Below are positions 56,101 through 63,309 of a stretch of DNA of 64,000 bases, piece by piece. The notes under the pieces are model-generated. The model was not told the DNA's origin. It made no database searches and worked only from the letters and a program-made list of their open reading frames with translations. The stretch is from the NCBI RefSeq assembly GCF_000148585.2, contig NZ_CP028414.1, positions 797,501-861,500 of the forward strand. The letters are read 5' to 3'. Each line of letters starts with the position of its first letter. Positions within the stretch are counted from its first letter, which is position 1. Made by a program: the position numbers and the translations under genes. The DNA comes from Streptococcus mitis NCTC 12261 (lineage in GTDB: Bacteria > Bacillota > Bacilli > Lactobacillales > Streptococcaceae).

Positions 56101-57105
56101 AACTTACCGAAGAATCCAGATGGAACACCTGTGACACCATCTACACCAGAACCAGGTAAACCAGTATTCCCTAACGATCCAAACAGCCCAGTATGGCCAA
56201 ATACTGTGAAAGATCTTGTAACTGAGAAATCAGCTACACGTACGATCAAGTATGTAGATCGCAACGGAAAAGAAGTTTCTGAAACTCGTGTTGAAACAAT
56301 CAAGTTCACTCGTGAAGCAAAAGTTAACTTAGTAACTGGTGAAATTACATATGGTGAGTGGACAACAGATCGTAACGATGATATCTTCAACGGTTACCAA
56401 GTACCAGTTGTGAAAGGATACATCGCTAAAGCTGGTGATCTAGAATCATCAACTAAAGATGTACAAGTAACTCCTGATACAATCAAGGATATCAATGAAA
56501 CAGTGATTTACGATAAGTTAGGTTCATGGATTCCAAATATCCCAGGAACACCAACAAATCCAATCACATATCCAAACGATCCTAAAGATCCAACTAAACC
56601 AGGAACAGATAAACCTAAAGTACCTTATGTACCAGGATTTATCCCTGTAGACCCAGAAGGTCAACCATTGAAACCAGTTGATCCAAAGGATCCAACGAAA
56701 GGATACGAAGTACCAGAGGTACCTGGTGATCCAACGCAAGATACACCAATCAACTACATTCCTAAGGATCCTACACCAAATCCAACTCCATACCCAGGTC
56801 CAACTCCAGCTCCAACTCCTAAACCAGAGCCTAAGCCGGAACCAAAACCTGAGCCAAAACCAGAACCAGAAACTCCACAACCTGTAACACCTGCAGATAA
56901 TGGAGATAACAATGGAAATAATAATGGAACTCCAACAACTCCAGCTCAACCAGTAGCGCCTTCTACACCTCAATACATGGATGGTCAACGTGAACTTCCA
57001 AATACAGGTACAGAAGATCATGCTAGCCTTGCAGCACTTGGACTTCTAGGAGCCCTAAGTGGATTTGGATTGATTGCTCGTAAGAAAAGAGAAGATGAAG
57101 AATAA
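44131..57105 (+). CDS. Giant LPXTG surface adhesin: CshA-like head and MucBP-like repeat stalk
   Basis: 4324 aa. Residues 12-50 are a YSIRK-type signal (YGLSQRFSIRKYHFGAASVL). An Ala/Lys/Glu-rich region follows (50-250, helical from about 171). CshA-like non-repetitive domains span about 350-980 (YDGGDAPASYG; PYLGDVPADTDF; GEVED-type GWVDFNGNGKFD and GEVEDFVANV). Two CshA-type fibril repeats lie at about 1037-1220 and 1462-1530. A segment with repeated TIPAG motifs lies between them. From about 1567 to 4200 is a stalk: about ten domains beginning (N/T)RTI-Y-Y and about seven beginning QKAKVTYV, with Pro-rich hinges (GTTPKDPNGNPLKPVDPNDP). A PEPKP-rich wall spacer and LPNTG (4289-4293), hydrophobic helix and KKREDEE tail end it. 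Sortase A should anchor it to peptidoglycan. The CshA head suggests fibronectin or host/oral binding. The ligand is unproven. ATG 44131 is preferred to GTG 44122. Confidence 0.9.
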   Translation: MYKSKRQKNKSFDWYGLSQRFSIRKYHFGAASVLLGTALILGAAQTTAKAEETATENKTEAVASAPKDDKAGENVANVTTPALSATTEAAVIEKPTLSDEEVAKLAAEASKKDDKAAETATTEKTEAADKEKATLTAPSTDKKADKAVDEKADKKDEKKAENPITATKTVLEQLTSEAEVLNTTASNFANKKAEDKAGKEAIATAVASAKIQIEASKKALAAGEITKQELDAQLQRISSAIEAVYAEMKRAGHVGKVEAVLADGAGSTVAIANPINKVVVNNVGDITEEEARAIEKEIRTANPSLTAEDKIEVKRKGNTGAAVATVTLANGKVDQNGSKTYNFAIGDVAYGSAGEKNYSQLREAINWFDFATASITYADGTKVGAVEYVNNPAMVDFTSSKGRQERGRFTMVRTVLESTTHPELVGKKTNDPAFLASGLAKYTLWKTYDHVKHEVQQGLSEGRFNNEIFEVLQEGMRFDVPTKVKGYTLSATVSSLSRKKVTTETYTLNKANGEPENINRSPVDGVVQREDVIVTRQDPNWSHLRLAGFETKYEDSNGVTRERLTAFAPAYDGGNVGVKFQLSATYNGRPVAVNAIAVDSEDLGAAEFTQFESDGTPWEEFMRLNKNKTASKGLFPNRNINSNFTYTFDRKTNARLSTGYNLSEWANKTETGYGSQLFGPFNSGINDGYDLPIGLTQNVENLGVYINANGSQSATVGFVIYDGGDAPASYGSAQHIIGNFNKDKNGTQVTATQPYLGDVPADTDFRTTITEPNGAWVLDDLVNSEDYKEISLVSGSTQVTNSKGQSGTYLLDGKNPVIRMADGTQVAIKNGEILSTANTLQGGDGLPIKGLYNQATRGLGVGNLPDEGEGQLLDPAVATKYTLRHASENEYILKGVKVNRGVNNDVAYVRGWVDFNGNGKFDLYESSELVTANADGTYDITFKNTPQLLNTSVDNLGVRLRVSVDKNDLRLPTGLASSGEVEDFVANVIHPPRGTRHETKDFQGKKQEVNFPTNAMFKASGKTIESNYKQWAEIDNNTAPKMVLNDTVVKSEEPTGKTVEVKDHLSQTIYNGTEVVVKDARGNTLGTAVKVTNKLTGKTEYYLSEYTEYDTAGNKVGVYKLNEGSAEGKNTTQGSLSFTKISFQPEAGFVGTAKGVAIRAWDDNGSHTGWEATEDTIKESLTSTTLAEKDKVLENVNNGNNGAKSMDTSYIPTVIDVRPVGEDTTTEDVQGAVQKSNPTIPVYGTVETVTNDKVEDVKYTADYVILDKTKKPTFATRKETPGKLYTEDTKVDKETTVTLTDGTTVTYKPADKIPAGTTIANTGDVNVTGTGNVTVNNIRLVSGTTIPAGAKPQSNHPAPVEVKVTLANGTEQTIPAGGTIPAGATINTPFTNSANNTFDNVTYNTGQTIPRETGNKISTLAKETSADQLVPKGESITLNGTTYNANNDVIPKGTRTAATYEDLMNVTLPNAVHIDPQTGEVTSVPRRYTKVTDTEIVIENEGTYTLNQDTGEITFTPDPKFVGTGTGVVKQQPDVDYNDKVAGDPVTSKYGTDFGKATYTPIVKPQSKASITRTIHYVYEDANDNPASQDSYKDNAPIVAIDNTPVTRTQTIDYTREYKIFSEAGTTDKAITTANQVTDATGHVYKVGDTIPAGTQFNQGSIIIGKWTASSDANSKFKEIISPTVKGYTAEVVTANFTPNADGKMGHIHNGKQPVGLYTPVADNTRDVGAYEPLVSEVRSDDKDDFDMYVVYKADIQKAKVTYIDLDATGDARILEVQNANPAPVTGADAKTTYGVTTLQGKSHTKIPYTTAETIKKYEDQGYELVTDDYTNNSQGTAVEGGRKFDDDKEVDQAFNVYLRHKKVTRKIKDTQEVTRTIEYKYASTDDVPADKRGTTAAPTVTETLHYERDRTIDYTLAAKEYPTEYATYKAVLDKSGYDSPEEYKARTVYYDHITNKAIAADATAAQKSIVTFGPWTPVGGTSNDAITLSDAEKAKDDKFNLVNSPEVTGYVPDNATVEATAAIDAEADDYKITVLYTPVEQKAVVKFVEVDPTNTDKVITPGLADSIAVTGKSEATYPATTATSVTDKIAELVKKGYELVNNGFVSTDKFDKDAAVDQEYVVKFKAKVVDVPSFDPTKPSSDDNPKPTPGVTPIDPNNPDGPKWTEALINAVKVQEEVTRTIKYVYEDGTPVAESDLTSVADKKVKTLKFTRSGKINVATGEITYGDWSADQTFEAVTSPTLEKYTAAVAGVTPTVADVPAKTVAATDKDFEETVIYSTKPTTVDPNKPTDPTNPNVTPQPDDVVPNDPKGRTYRELGLVEEVTHTVHYKLEDGSDAGIADNVQTLTFTRTAEVDPVTGAISNYGTWKAKGGDTTIDAVTTPNKDGYVASAKTSTERTNVSATDKDSEETIIYRKLGSYVPVVPEGITPPADADLNPKPYPNATPADPTKPGTPTETPVVPYIPGTTPVGPNGKPLTPKDPNDPSKGYEVPDLPTDPTENTTITYVKDGSQVAIVHFIEVNSETDKTEKGAVAESVVDTGDTGKAFTKAADVTATIEALKAKGYTVVENNYPTDGTFDADSKTNQVYKVLVTAKPITVNPNDPTPTKDQPIDPNNPTGPKWTPELIKELEDGRKEEVKRTIKYVYADGSKAADSVQETKEFKRSATINPVTGKVTFGEWSPAQTFEAVTSPKVTNFTPDKETVPATEVTATAEDITETVIYTTKPANIDPSKPVDPNTPNVTPKPEDKVPNDPKGRTYKELGLIEEVTHTVHYKLADGSDAGIPDNVQTLTFTRTADLDPVTGAISNFGTWTAKDNDTTIDAVTTPNKPGYVASAAKSTERTEVKATDKDSEETIIYRKLGSYVPVIPEGVTPPADADLTPKPYEDPTSEDPTKPGTPTETPVVPYIPGTTPVGPNGKPLTPKDPNDPTKGYEVPKQPEDPTQNTTITYVKDGSQVALVHFIKEDGTAVHVSVAEAGDTGKAIKTTNIDNVKAELEAKGYEVVAPTDAAYTAERVAFYAEANRTFDDKDDKGNDGISQVYYVIVKEGINPIDPDKPLDPNNPNTTPKPGDKVPGDPKQRTYEQLGLLDEVNRTINYRYANTDKVEEAKRGQEAAATVEQKLRYSRKGDLNKVTGEITYTSDWTAPQTLAEVTSPVIEGYVADIKAAEKVENVAHDAADSVVNVVYSPLGKYVPKVPEGFEVPKVEKPQYPNDPTDPTKPGTPTTVIPHVPGTTPKDPNGNPLKPVDPNDPSKGYVPPTPENPTEDTQITYEKDTQKAKVTYVVEGTGTVLHTDNLKGKSGDPIEYSTVAKLAELKALGYDLVSDGFTTATDKNYDKDTKVDQSFVVTVKPHVEPIKPVDPENPNDPNKPKPGDPIDPKNPDGPKWTEDLIKKIDTTRHVNRTIKYVNEKGEEVAKKVTDKVTFNREAKINSVTGEITYGNWTAKDGDTTFDKVESPVVNGYILKDAKQKEVAATTGLTADSKDENIEVVYTKLGSWVPKVPEGETPIDPLPYPNDPNDPTKPGNDRPIVPYVPGTTPKDPNGNPLKPVDPNDPSKGYVPPTPETPTEDTEITYEKDTQKAKVTYVVEGTGTVLHTDNLEGKSGEPIDYSTVAKLAELKALGYDLVSDGFTTATDKNYDKDTKVDQSFVVTVKPHVEPIKPVDPENPNDPNKPKPGEPIDPKNPDGPKWTEDLIKKIDTTRHVNRTITYVNEKGEEVAKKVTDKVTFTREAKINSVTGEITYGNWTAKDGDTTFDKVESPVVKGYILKDAKQKEVAATTGLTADSKDENIEVVYTKLGSWIPKVPEGSTPVPPVTYPNDPKDPTKPGTDKPKVPYIPGTTPVVPKDPTKPISPDNPLVPLTPVDPNDPTKGYEVPPVPTDPGTDTPITYVTDKQKAITNFVDEKGKVVSTPVIDEGDSGANFTKSKVDEVTKTIEKFEKAGYRVVKNEFPSKDTDRVFDKDKSVDQIFTVTVAERIIPVTPGKPIDPTDPNLPKNPDGTPVTPSTPEPGKPVFPNDPNSPVWPNTVKDLVTEKSATRTIKYVDRNGKEVSETRVETIKFTREAKVNLVTGEITYGEWTTDRNDDIFNGYQVPVVKGYIAKAGDLESSTKDVQVTPDTIKDINETVIYDKLGSWIPNIPGTPTNPITYPNDPKDPTKPGTDKPKVPYVPGFIPVDPEGQPLKPVDPKDPTKGYEVPEVPGDPTQDTPINYIPKDPTPNPTPYPGPTPAPTPKPEPKPEPKPEPKPEPETPQPVTPADNGDNNGNNNGTPTTPAQPVAPSTPQYMDGQRELPNTGTEDHASLAALGLLGALSGFGLIARKKREDEE
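51046..51660 (+). repeat. Intragenic repeat A, copy 1
   Basis: It codes for PNDPKGRTYRELGLVEEVTH through the Pro-rich hinge. Copy 2 lies 1332 bases (444 codons) downstream. The copies are very similar, with many shared stretches such as GAAGTAACACACACAGTTCA. Confidence 0.85.
52378..52992 (+). repeat. Intragenic repeat A, copy 2
   Basis: Second copy of the 615-base block at 51046, in frame. It codes for PNDPKGRTYKELGLIEEVTH and the hinge GTTPVGPNGKPLTPKDPNDP. Confidence 0.85.
53758..54666 (+). repeat. Intragenic tandem repeat B, copy 1 (909 bp)
   Basis: A 303-residue unit: Pro-rich hinge, the QKAKVTYVVEGTGTVLHTDN domain, and the TRHVNRTIKYVNEKGEEVAK domain. It is directly followed by copy 2, near-identical over most of the length (hinge less so). 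Confidence 0.9.
54667..55575 (+). repeat. Intragenic tandem repeat B, copy 2 (909 bp)
   Basis: Exactly 909 bases after copy 1, mostly silent or single-residue differences (for example RTIKYV to RTITYV, NGYILKD to KGYILKD). A third, more diverged unit of 993 bases follows at 55576-56568. Confidence 0.9.
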
Positions 57106-57147
57106 TCATTTTGATTTTCATTAAATGCTAACTTGCAAAAAGATAAA

Positions 57148-57195
57148 GAAAGAACTTGAGATTTACTATCTCAGGTTCTTTTCTTTCTCTTTTTG
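57148..57195 (+). terminator. Terminator after the giant gene
   Basis: AAAGAACTTGAGA / TCTCAGGTTCTTT with one G-U pair, then TTCTTTCTCTTTTT. Confidence 0.85.
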
Positions 57196-57199
57196 AAAA

Positions 57200-57208
57200 T
57201 GGTATAAT
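57200..57208 (+). promoter_or_regulatory. dnaE promoter (extended -10)
   Basis: TGGTATAAT 30 bases before the TTG start codon. The TSS would be near 57215, after the upstream GTG at 57212, which rules that GTG out as a start. Confidence 0.7.
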
Positions 57209-57238
57209 ATAGTGAGAACGATAGAGGAGAAGTGTAAA

Positions 57239-60200
57239 TTGATCGCACAACTAGATACAAAAACAGTCTATAGTTTTATGGAGAGTGTCATTTCAATCGA
57301 CAAGTATGTGAGAGCAGCTAAAGAATTCGGCTACACTCATCTGGCTATGATGGATATTGACAATCTTTATGGGGCTTTCGACTTTCTAGAGGTTACAAAA
57401 AAATACGGCATTCATCCTTTGTTAGGGCTTGAAATGAATGTGATTGTAGATGATAAGGATGTGAATCTGCGCTTTTTAGCTTTATCTAGTGTGGGCTATC
57501 AGCAGTTGATGAAACTTTCAACAGCCAAGATGCAGGGGGAGAAAAGTTGGTCAGTTCTATCTCAGTATCTAGAGGATATTGTGGTAATTGTGCCTTATTT
57601 TGAAGAGCTTGAGTTGTTAAATCTAGGCTGTGATTACTATATAGGGGTTTACCCAGAAACACTGGCCAGCGAATTTCACCATCCTATTTTACCATTGTAT
57701 CGGGTCAATACATTTGAAAGTAAGGATAGAGAAGTTCTTCAAGTATTAACAGCGATTAAAGAAAATCTACCGCTCAGAGAAGTCCCTTTGCGTTCGAAAC
57801 AAGATGTTTTTATATCAGCAAGTTCTTTAGAGAAACTATTCCAAGAACGTTTTCCGCAAGCCTTGGACAATTTAGAAAAGCTTATTTCAGGCATCTCTTA
57901 TGACTTGGATACTAGTCTGAAATTGCCTCGCTTTAATCCAGCTAGACCAGCAGTAGAAGAGTTGAGAGAACGTGCTGAATTGGGGCTTGCTCAGAAGGGG
58001 TTAACTGGTAAAGAATATCAAGACCGTCTAGACCAAGAATTGGCTGTTATTCATGATATGGGCTTTGATGATTATTTCTTGGTTGTCTGGGATTTGTTGC
58101 GTTTTGGACGTTCGAATGGCTATTATATGGGAATGGGACGAGGTTCCGCAGTTGGTAGCTTGGTTTCCTATGCTTTAGACATTACAGGGATTGACCCAGT
58201 AGAGAAAAATCTGATTTTTGAACGTTTCCTCAATCGTGAACGCTATACTATGCCTGATATTGATATTGATATCCCAGATATTTATCGTCCAGATTTTATC
58301 AGATATGTTGGTAATAAATACGGCAGTAAACATGCGGCTCAAATCGTTACTTTTTCAACCTTTGGTGCTAAACAAGCTTTGCGAGATGTCTTGAAGCGCT
58401 TTGGTGTTCCAGAGTATGAATTATCTGCAATTACCAAGAAAATCAGTTTTCGTGATAATCTCAAGTCGGCCTATGAGGGTAACCTCCAGTTTCGTCAGCA
58501 AATCAATAGTAAGTTAGAATACCAAAAAGCTTTTGAAATTGCCTGCAAGATTGAGGGATATCCAAGACAAACCTCTGTCCATGCGGCTGGTGTTGTGATC
58601 AGTGACCAAGATTTGACTAACTACATCCCTCTAAAGCATGGTGACGAAATTCCACTGACTCAGTATGATGCTCATGGAGTTGAAGCAAGTGGACTTTTGA
58701 AAATGGATTTTCTGGGGCTACGAAATTTGACCTTTGTCCAGAAGATGCAAGAATTGCTTGCTGAAACAGAAGATATTCACTTGAAAATTGAAGAAATCGA
58801 TTTGGAAGATAAAGAAACGCTAGCTCTTTTTGCTTCTGGCAATACAAAAGGTATCTTTCAATTTGAGCAACCTGGTGCCATTCGGCTACTTAAGCGTGTT
58901 CAACCAGTCTGTTTTGAAGATGTAGTAGCAACTACTTCCCTAAATCGACCAGGTGCTAGTGATTATATCAATAATTTTGTAGCTAGAAAGCATGGGCAGG
59001 AAGAAGTGACGGTTCTGGATCCAGTGCTGGAGGATATTTTGGCTCCAACTTATGGCATTATGCTCTATCAGGAACAGGTTATGCAGGTTGCTCAGCGATT
59101 TGCTGGATTTAGTCTTGGGAAGGCTGATATTTTGCGTCGAGCTATGGGTAAAAAGGATGCCACTGCCATGCATGAGATGAGGGCTTCCTTTATTCAAGGC
59201 TCCATAGAAGCTGGTCATACTGCGGAAAAAGCAGAGCAGGTTTTTGATGTTATGGAGAAGTTTGCAGGTTATGGATTTAATAGATCTCACGCCTATGCCT
59301 ACTCAGCCTTGGCCTTCCAGTTGGCTTATTTTAAAACACATTATCCAGCTATCTTTTATCAGATTATGTTGAATTCTGCCAACAGTGATTATGTAACAGA
59401 TGCCTTGGAAGCAGGTTTTGAAGTAGCCCCATTGTCCATTAATACTATTCCCTATCACGATAAAATTGCGAACAAGTCTATCTATCTAGGTTTGAAATCG
59501 ATTAAGGGGCTCAGCAAGGATTTGGCTATTTGGATTATTGAACATAGACCTTATTCTAATATTGAAGATTTTTTAGCTAAACTACCTGAGAATTATTTGA
59601 AACTTCCCTTGCTGGAACCTTTGGTAAAAGTTGGTCTTTTCGATTCATTTGAAAAAAATCGTAAAAAAGTATTCAATAATTTAGTTAATCTATTTGAATT
59701 TGTGAAAGTATTAGGAAGCTTATTTGGAGAGACTATCTATAGTTGGCAAGATTCGGAGGACTGGACGGAGCAAGAAAAATTCTACATGGAACAAGAGCTC
59801 CTAGGAGTAGGCGTCAGCAAACATCCTCTACAAGCTATTGCAAGTAAGGCTATTTATCCGATTACTCCTATTAGTAATTTGTCAGAAAATAGCTATGCTA
59901 TTATCTTGGTTGAAGTTCAGAAGATAAAAGTAATTCGTACCAAAAAAGGTGAAAATATGGCTTTCTTACAGGTGGATGACAGTAAGAAAAAATTGGATGT
60001 TACCCTCTTTTCAGATTTATATCGACAGGTTGCTCAGGAAGTAAGAGAAGGAGCCTTCTACTATATTAAAGGGAAAGTCCAGTCACGTGACGGTCGTCTG
60101 CAAATGATTGCACAAGAAATAAGAGAAGCAGTGGCTGAGCGCTTTTGGATTCAGGTGAAAAATCATGACTCGGATCAAGAAATGTCACGTATTTTAGACC

Positions 60201-60340
60201 AGTATAAAGGCCCAATCCCAGTCATTATCAGGTATGAAGAGGAACAGAGAACAATTGTTTCTCCCCATCATTTTGTAGCTAAATCTGATGAATTAGAAGC
60301 GAAATTGAATGGAATAGTTATGAAAACGATTTATCGCTAA
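57239..60340 (+). CDS. dnaE: DNA polymerase III alpha subunit DnaE (TTG start)
   Basis: 1033 aa. An N-terminal PHP domain (MDIDNLYGAFDFLEV, LGLEMNV) is followed by the polymerase core with GMGRGSAVGSLVSY and the catalytic Asp triad in MPDIDIDIPD. QTSVHAAGVVIS follows, then an HhH region and a C-terminal OB domain (MAFLQVDDSKKKLDVTLFSD). In Firmicutes DnaE extends primers before handing over to PolC. It starts at TTG 57239 nine bases after GAGGAG, giving MIAQLDTKTVYSF. The PHP domain lacks some metal ligands of proofreading-active forms, as usual for this family. Confidence 0.94.
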   Translation: MIAQLDTKTVYSFMESVISIDKYVRAAKEFGYTHLAMMDIDNLYGAFDFLEVTKKYGIHPLLGLEMNVIVDDKDVNLRFLALSSVGYQQLMKLSTAKMQGEKSWSVLSQYLEDIVVIVPYFEELELLNLGCDYYIGVYPETLASEFHHPILPLYRVNTFESKDREVLQVLTAIKENLPLREVPLRSKQDVFISASSLEKLFQERFPQALDNLEKLISGISYDLDTSLKLPRFNPARPAVEELRERAELGLAQKGLTGKEYQDRLDQELAVIHDMGFDDYFLVVWDLLRFGRSNGYYMGMGRGSAVGSLVSYALDITGIDPVEKNLIFERFLNRERYTMPDIDIDIPDIYRPDFIRYVGNKYGSKHAAQIVTFSTFGAKQALRDVLKRFGVPEYELSAITKKISFRDNLKSAYEGNLQFRQQINSKLEYQKAFEIACKIEGYPRQTSVHAAGVVISDQDLTNYIPLKHGDEIPLTQYDAHGVEASGLLKMDFLGLRNLTFVQKMQELLAETEDIHLKIEEIDLEDKETLALFASGNTKGIFQFEQPGAIRLLKRVQPVCFEDVVATTSLNRPGASDYINNFVARKHGQEEVTVLDPVLEDILAPTYGIMLYQEQVMQVAQRFAGFSLGKADILRRAMGKKDATAMHEMRASFIQGSIEAGHTAEKAEQVFDVMEKFAGYGFNRSHAYAYSALAFQLAYFKTHYPAIFYQIMLNSANSDYVTDALEAGFEVAPLSINTIPYHDKIANKSIYLGLKSIKGLSKDLAIWIIEHRPYSNIEDFLAKLPENYLKLPLLEPLVKVGLFDSFEKNRKKVFNNLVNLFEFVKVLGSLFGETIYSWQDSEDWTEQEKFYMEQELLGVGVSKHPLQAIASKAIYPITPISNLSENSYAIILVEVQKIKVIRTKKGENMAFLQVDDSKKKLDVTLFSDLYRQVAQEVREGAFYYIKGKVQSRDGRLQMIAQEIREAVAERFWIQVKNHDSDQEMSRILDQYKGPIPVIIRYEEEQRTIVSPHHFVAKSDELEAKLNGIVMKTIYR
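60321..60334 (+). promoter_or_regulatory. Candidate cre (CcpA) site before pfkA
   Basis: TGAAAACGATTTAT matches the cre consensus at about 12 of 14 positions, allowing degenerate positions. It is centred about 63 bases before the expected pfkA TSS, a position suited to activation. It overlaps the end of dnaE. Confidence 0.3.
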
Positions 60341-60355
60341 AATTACGGAAAATAG

Positions 60356-61429
<1,074 letters not shown>

Positions 61430-61485
61430 TTTATAATTTAGTTAATAAGACCAAAAAGGTCATATATAAAGGAGTCACAAAAATC

Positions 61486-62991
61486 ATGAATAAACGTGTA
61501 AAAATCGTTGCAACTTTGGGACCTGCGGTAGAAATCCGTGGTGGTAAAAAATTTGGTGATGACGGATACTGGGGTGAAAAACTTGATGTTGAAGCTTCAG
61601 CTAAAAACATTGCCAAATTGATTGAAGCTGGTGCTAACACATTCCGTTTCAACTTCTCACACGGTGACCACCAAGAACAAGGTGAGCGTATGGCAACTGT
61701 TAAACTTGCAGAAAAACTTGCAGGTAAAAAAGTTGGTTTCCTTCTTGACACAAAAGGACCAGAAATCCGTACAGAATTGTTCGAAGGTGAAGCTAAAGAG
61801 TATTCATACAAAACTGGTGAGAAAATCCGTGTTGCGACTAAACAAGGAATCAAATCAACTCGTGATGTGATTGCATTGAACGTTGCTGGTGCTCTTGATA
61901 TCTATGATGATGTTGAAGTTGGTCGTCAAGTTTTGGTTGACGATGGTAAACTTGGTCTTCGTGTGGTTGCTAAAGATGATGCAACTCGTGAATTTGAAGT
62001 TGAAGTTGAAAACGATGGCGTAATTGCTAAACAAAAAGGTGTTAACATCCCTAACACTAAAATTCCTTTCCCAGCTCTTGCTGATCGTGATAACGATGAT
62101 ATCCGCTTCGGTCTTGAACAAGGTATCAACTTCATCGCGATTTCATTCGTACGTACTGCTAAAGACGTTAACGAAGTTCGTGCAATCTGTGAAGAAACTG
62201 GAAATGGACATGTTCAATTGTTCGCTAAAATCGAAAACCAACAAGGTATCGATAACTTGGATGAAATCATCGAAGCTGCTGATGGTATCATGATCGCTCG
62301 TGGTGACATGGGTATCGAAGTACCATTCGAAATGGTTCCAGTTTACCAAAAAATGATTATCACTAAAGTCAATGCTGCAGGTAAAGTTGTTATCACTGCA
62401 ACAAACATGCTTGAAACAATGACTGAAAAACCACGTGCAACTCGTTCAGAAGTATCAGACGTATTTAACGCTGTTATCGATGGAACTGACGCAACAATGC
62501 TTTCAGGTGAGTCTGCAAATGGTAAATACCCACTTGAGTCAGTAACTACAATGGCTACAATCGACAAGAACGCTCAAACTCTTCTTAACGAATACGGACG
62601 TTTGAACTCAGATTCATTTGAACGTAACTCTAAGACAGAAGTAATGGCTTCAGCTGTTAAAGATGCTACTAACTCAATGGACATTAAATTGGTTGTAACT
62701 CTTACTAAGACAGGTCACACTGCACGTTTGATCTCTAAATACCGTCCAAATGCTGATATCTTGGCATTGACATTCGACGAATTGACAGAACGTGGGTTGA
62801 TGTTGAACTGGGGTGTTATCCCAATGTTGACAGACGCTCCATCTTCAACTGACGATATGTTCGAAATCGCTGAACGTAAAGCAGTTGAAGCAGGACTTGT
62901 ACAATCTGGTGACGATATCGTTATCGTAGCTGGTGTACCAGTTGGAGAAGCTGTTCGTACAAACACAATGCGTATCCGTACAGTACGTTAA
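61486..62991 (+). CDS. pyk: Pyruvate kinase
   Basis: 501 aa. It makes ATP and pyruvate from PEP. Visible motifs: KIVATLGPAVE at the N-terminus, FRFNFSHGDH, FLLDTKGPEIRTE, the signature KIENQQGIDNLDEII with the catalytic Lys, and MIARGDMGIEVP. The first domain carries a short insertion (GGKKFGDDGYWGEKLDVE) compared with E. coli PykF, as in streptococcal forms. AAAGGAG precedes the ATG. Confidence 0.98.
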   Translation: MNKRVKIVATLGPAVEIRGGKKFGDDGYWGEKLDVEASAKNIAKLIEAGANTFRFNFSHGDHQEQGERMATVKLAEKLAGKKVGFLLDTKGPEIRTELFEGEAKEYSYKTGEKIRVATKQGIKSTRDVIALNVAGALDIYDDVEVGRQVLVDDGKLGLRVVAKDDATREFEVEVENDGVIAKQKGVNIPNTKIPFPALADRDNDDIRFGLEQGINFIAISFVRTAKDVNEVRAICEETGNGHVQLFAKIENQQGIDNLDEIIEAADGIMIARGDMGIEVPFEMVPVYQKMIITKVNAAGKVVITATNMLETMTEKPRATRSEVSDVFNAVIDGTDATMLSGESANGKYPLESVTTMATIDKNAQTLLNEYGRLNSDSFERNSKTEVMASAVKDATNSMDIKLVVTLTKTGHTARLISKYRPNADILALTFDELTERGLMLNWGVIPMLTDAPSSTDDMFEIAERKAVEAGLVQSGDDIVIVAGVPVGEAVRTNTMRIRTVR

Positions 62992-63005
62992 TCAAAATTA
63001 AAAAA

Positions 63006-63053
63006 AGCCTATCATATCAAGCTTTCTAGCCTGTATGATGGGCTCTTTTTTTG
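63006..63053 (+). terminator. pyk terminator
   Basis: An 11-bp stem AGCCTATCATA / TATGATGGGCT (63006-63016 with 63034-63044) with one G-U pair, then CTTTTTTT. Confidence 0.9.
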
Positions 63054-63082
63054 TCTAGGTGGCAAAAAGGGGGCAAAACTTT

Positions 63083-63215
63083 TTACTTTCGATTTAATGC
63101 GACGGTATCAAGTTCGTCAAATACTGCTTGCTACAGACTTTTTGTAACGTGAGGATAGATCTAATTGGTAGTTTTCGGATTTATGCTCAAACTGTGATAT
63201 GATAGCTTTTAAAGT
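63083..63215 (-). pseudogene. Probable C-terminal remnant of a tyrosine integrase
   Basis: Read on the minus strand in one frame, this gap gives HSLSINPKTTN-stop-IYPHVTKSL-stop-QAVFDELDTVALNRK-stop. The IY-HVTKS segment resembles the active-site Tyr region near the end of phage and ICE integrases, and the following acidic-helical tail fits. Two internal stops and no start show that it is dead. The call rests on motif memory only. Confidence 0.45.
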
Positions 63216-63265
63216 TATGTTGTTTTTTACGTAAACTTCATAAAATGTTTAGTTAAGATAGAGAT

Positions 63266-63301
63266 AAAAAATAACTCCCTGATGACTCAAGGAGTTATTT
63301 C
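63266..63301. terminator. ldh terminator
   Basis: AATAACTCCCT / AAGGAGTTATT inverted repeat (about 63270-63280 with 63289-63300). It has a T-run on the minus strand after the ldh stop and AT-rich flanks on both sides. Confidence 0.8.
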
Positions 63302-63309
63302 TATCTAAA

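Noticed and set aside
50500..56800. Repeat array considered as a CRISPR or minisatellite
   Set aside because: Periods are long (909, 993, 1332 bases), all multiples of three, and encode protein domains in one frame; there are no short repeats with unique spacers.
44122..57105. Many minus-strand open frames of 70-165 codons within the giant gene
   Set aside because: They recur wherever the repeats recur, lack ribosome sites, and reflect the low stop frequency opposite Pro/Thr/Val-rich codons.
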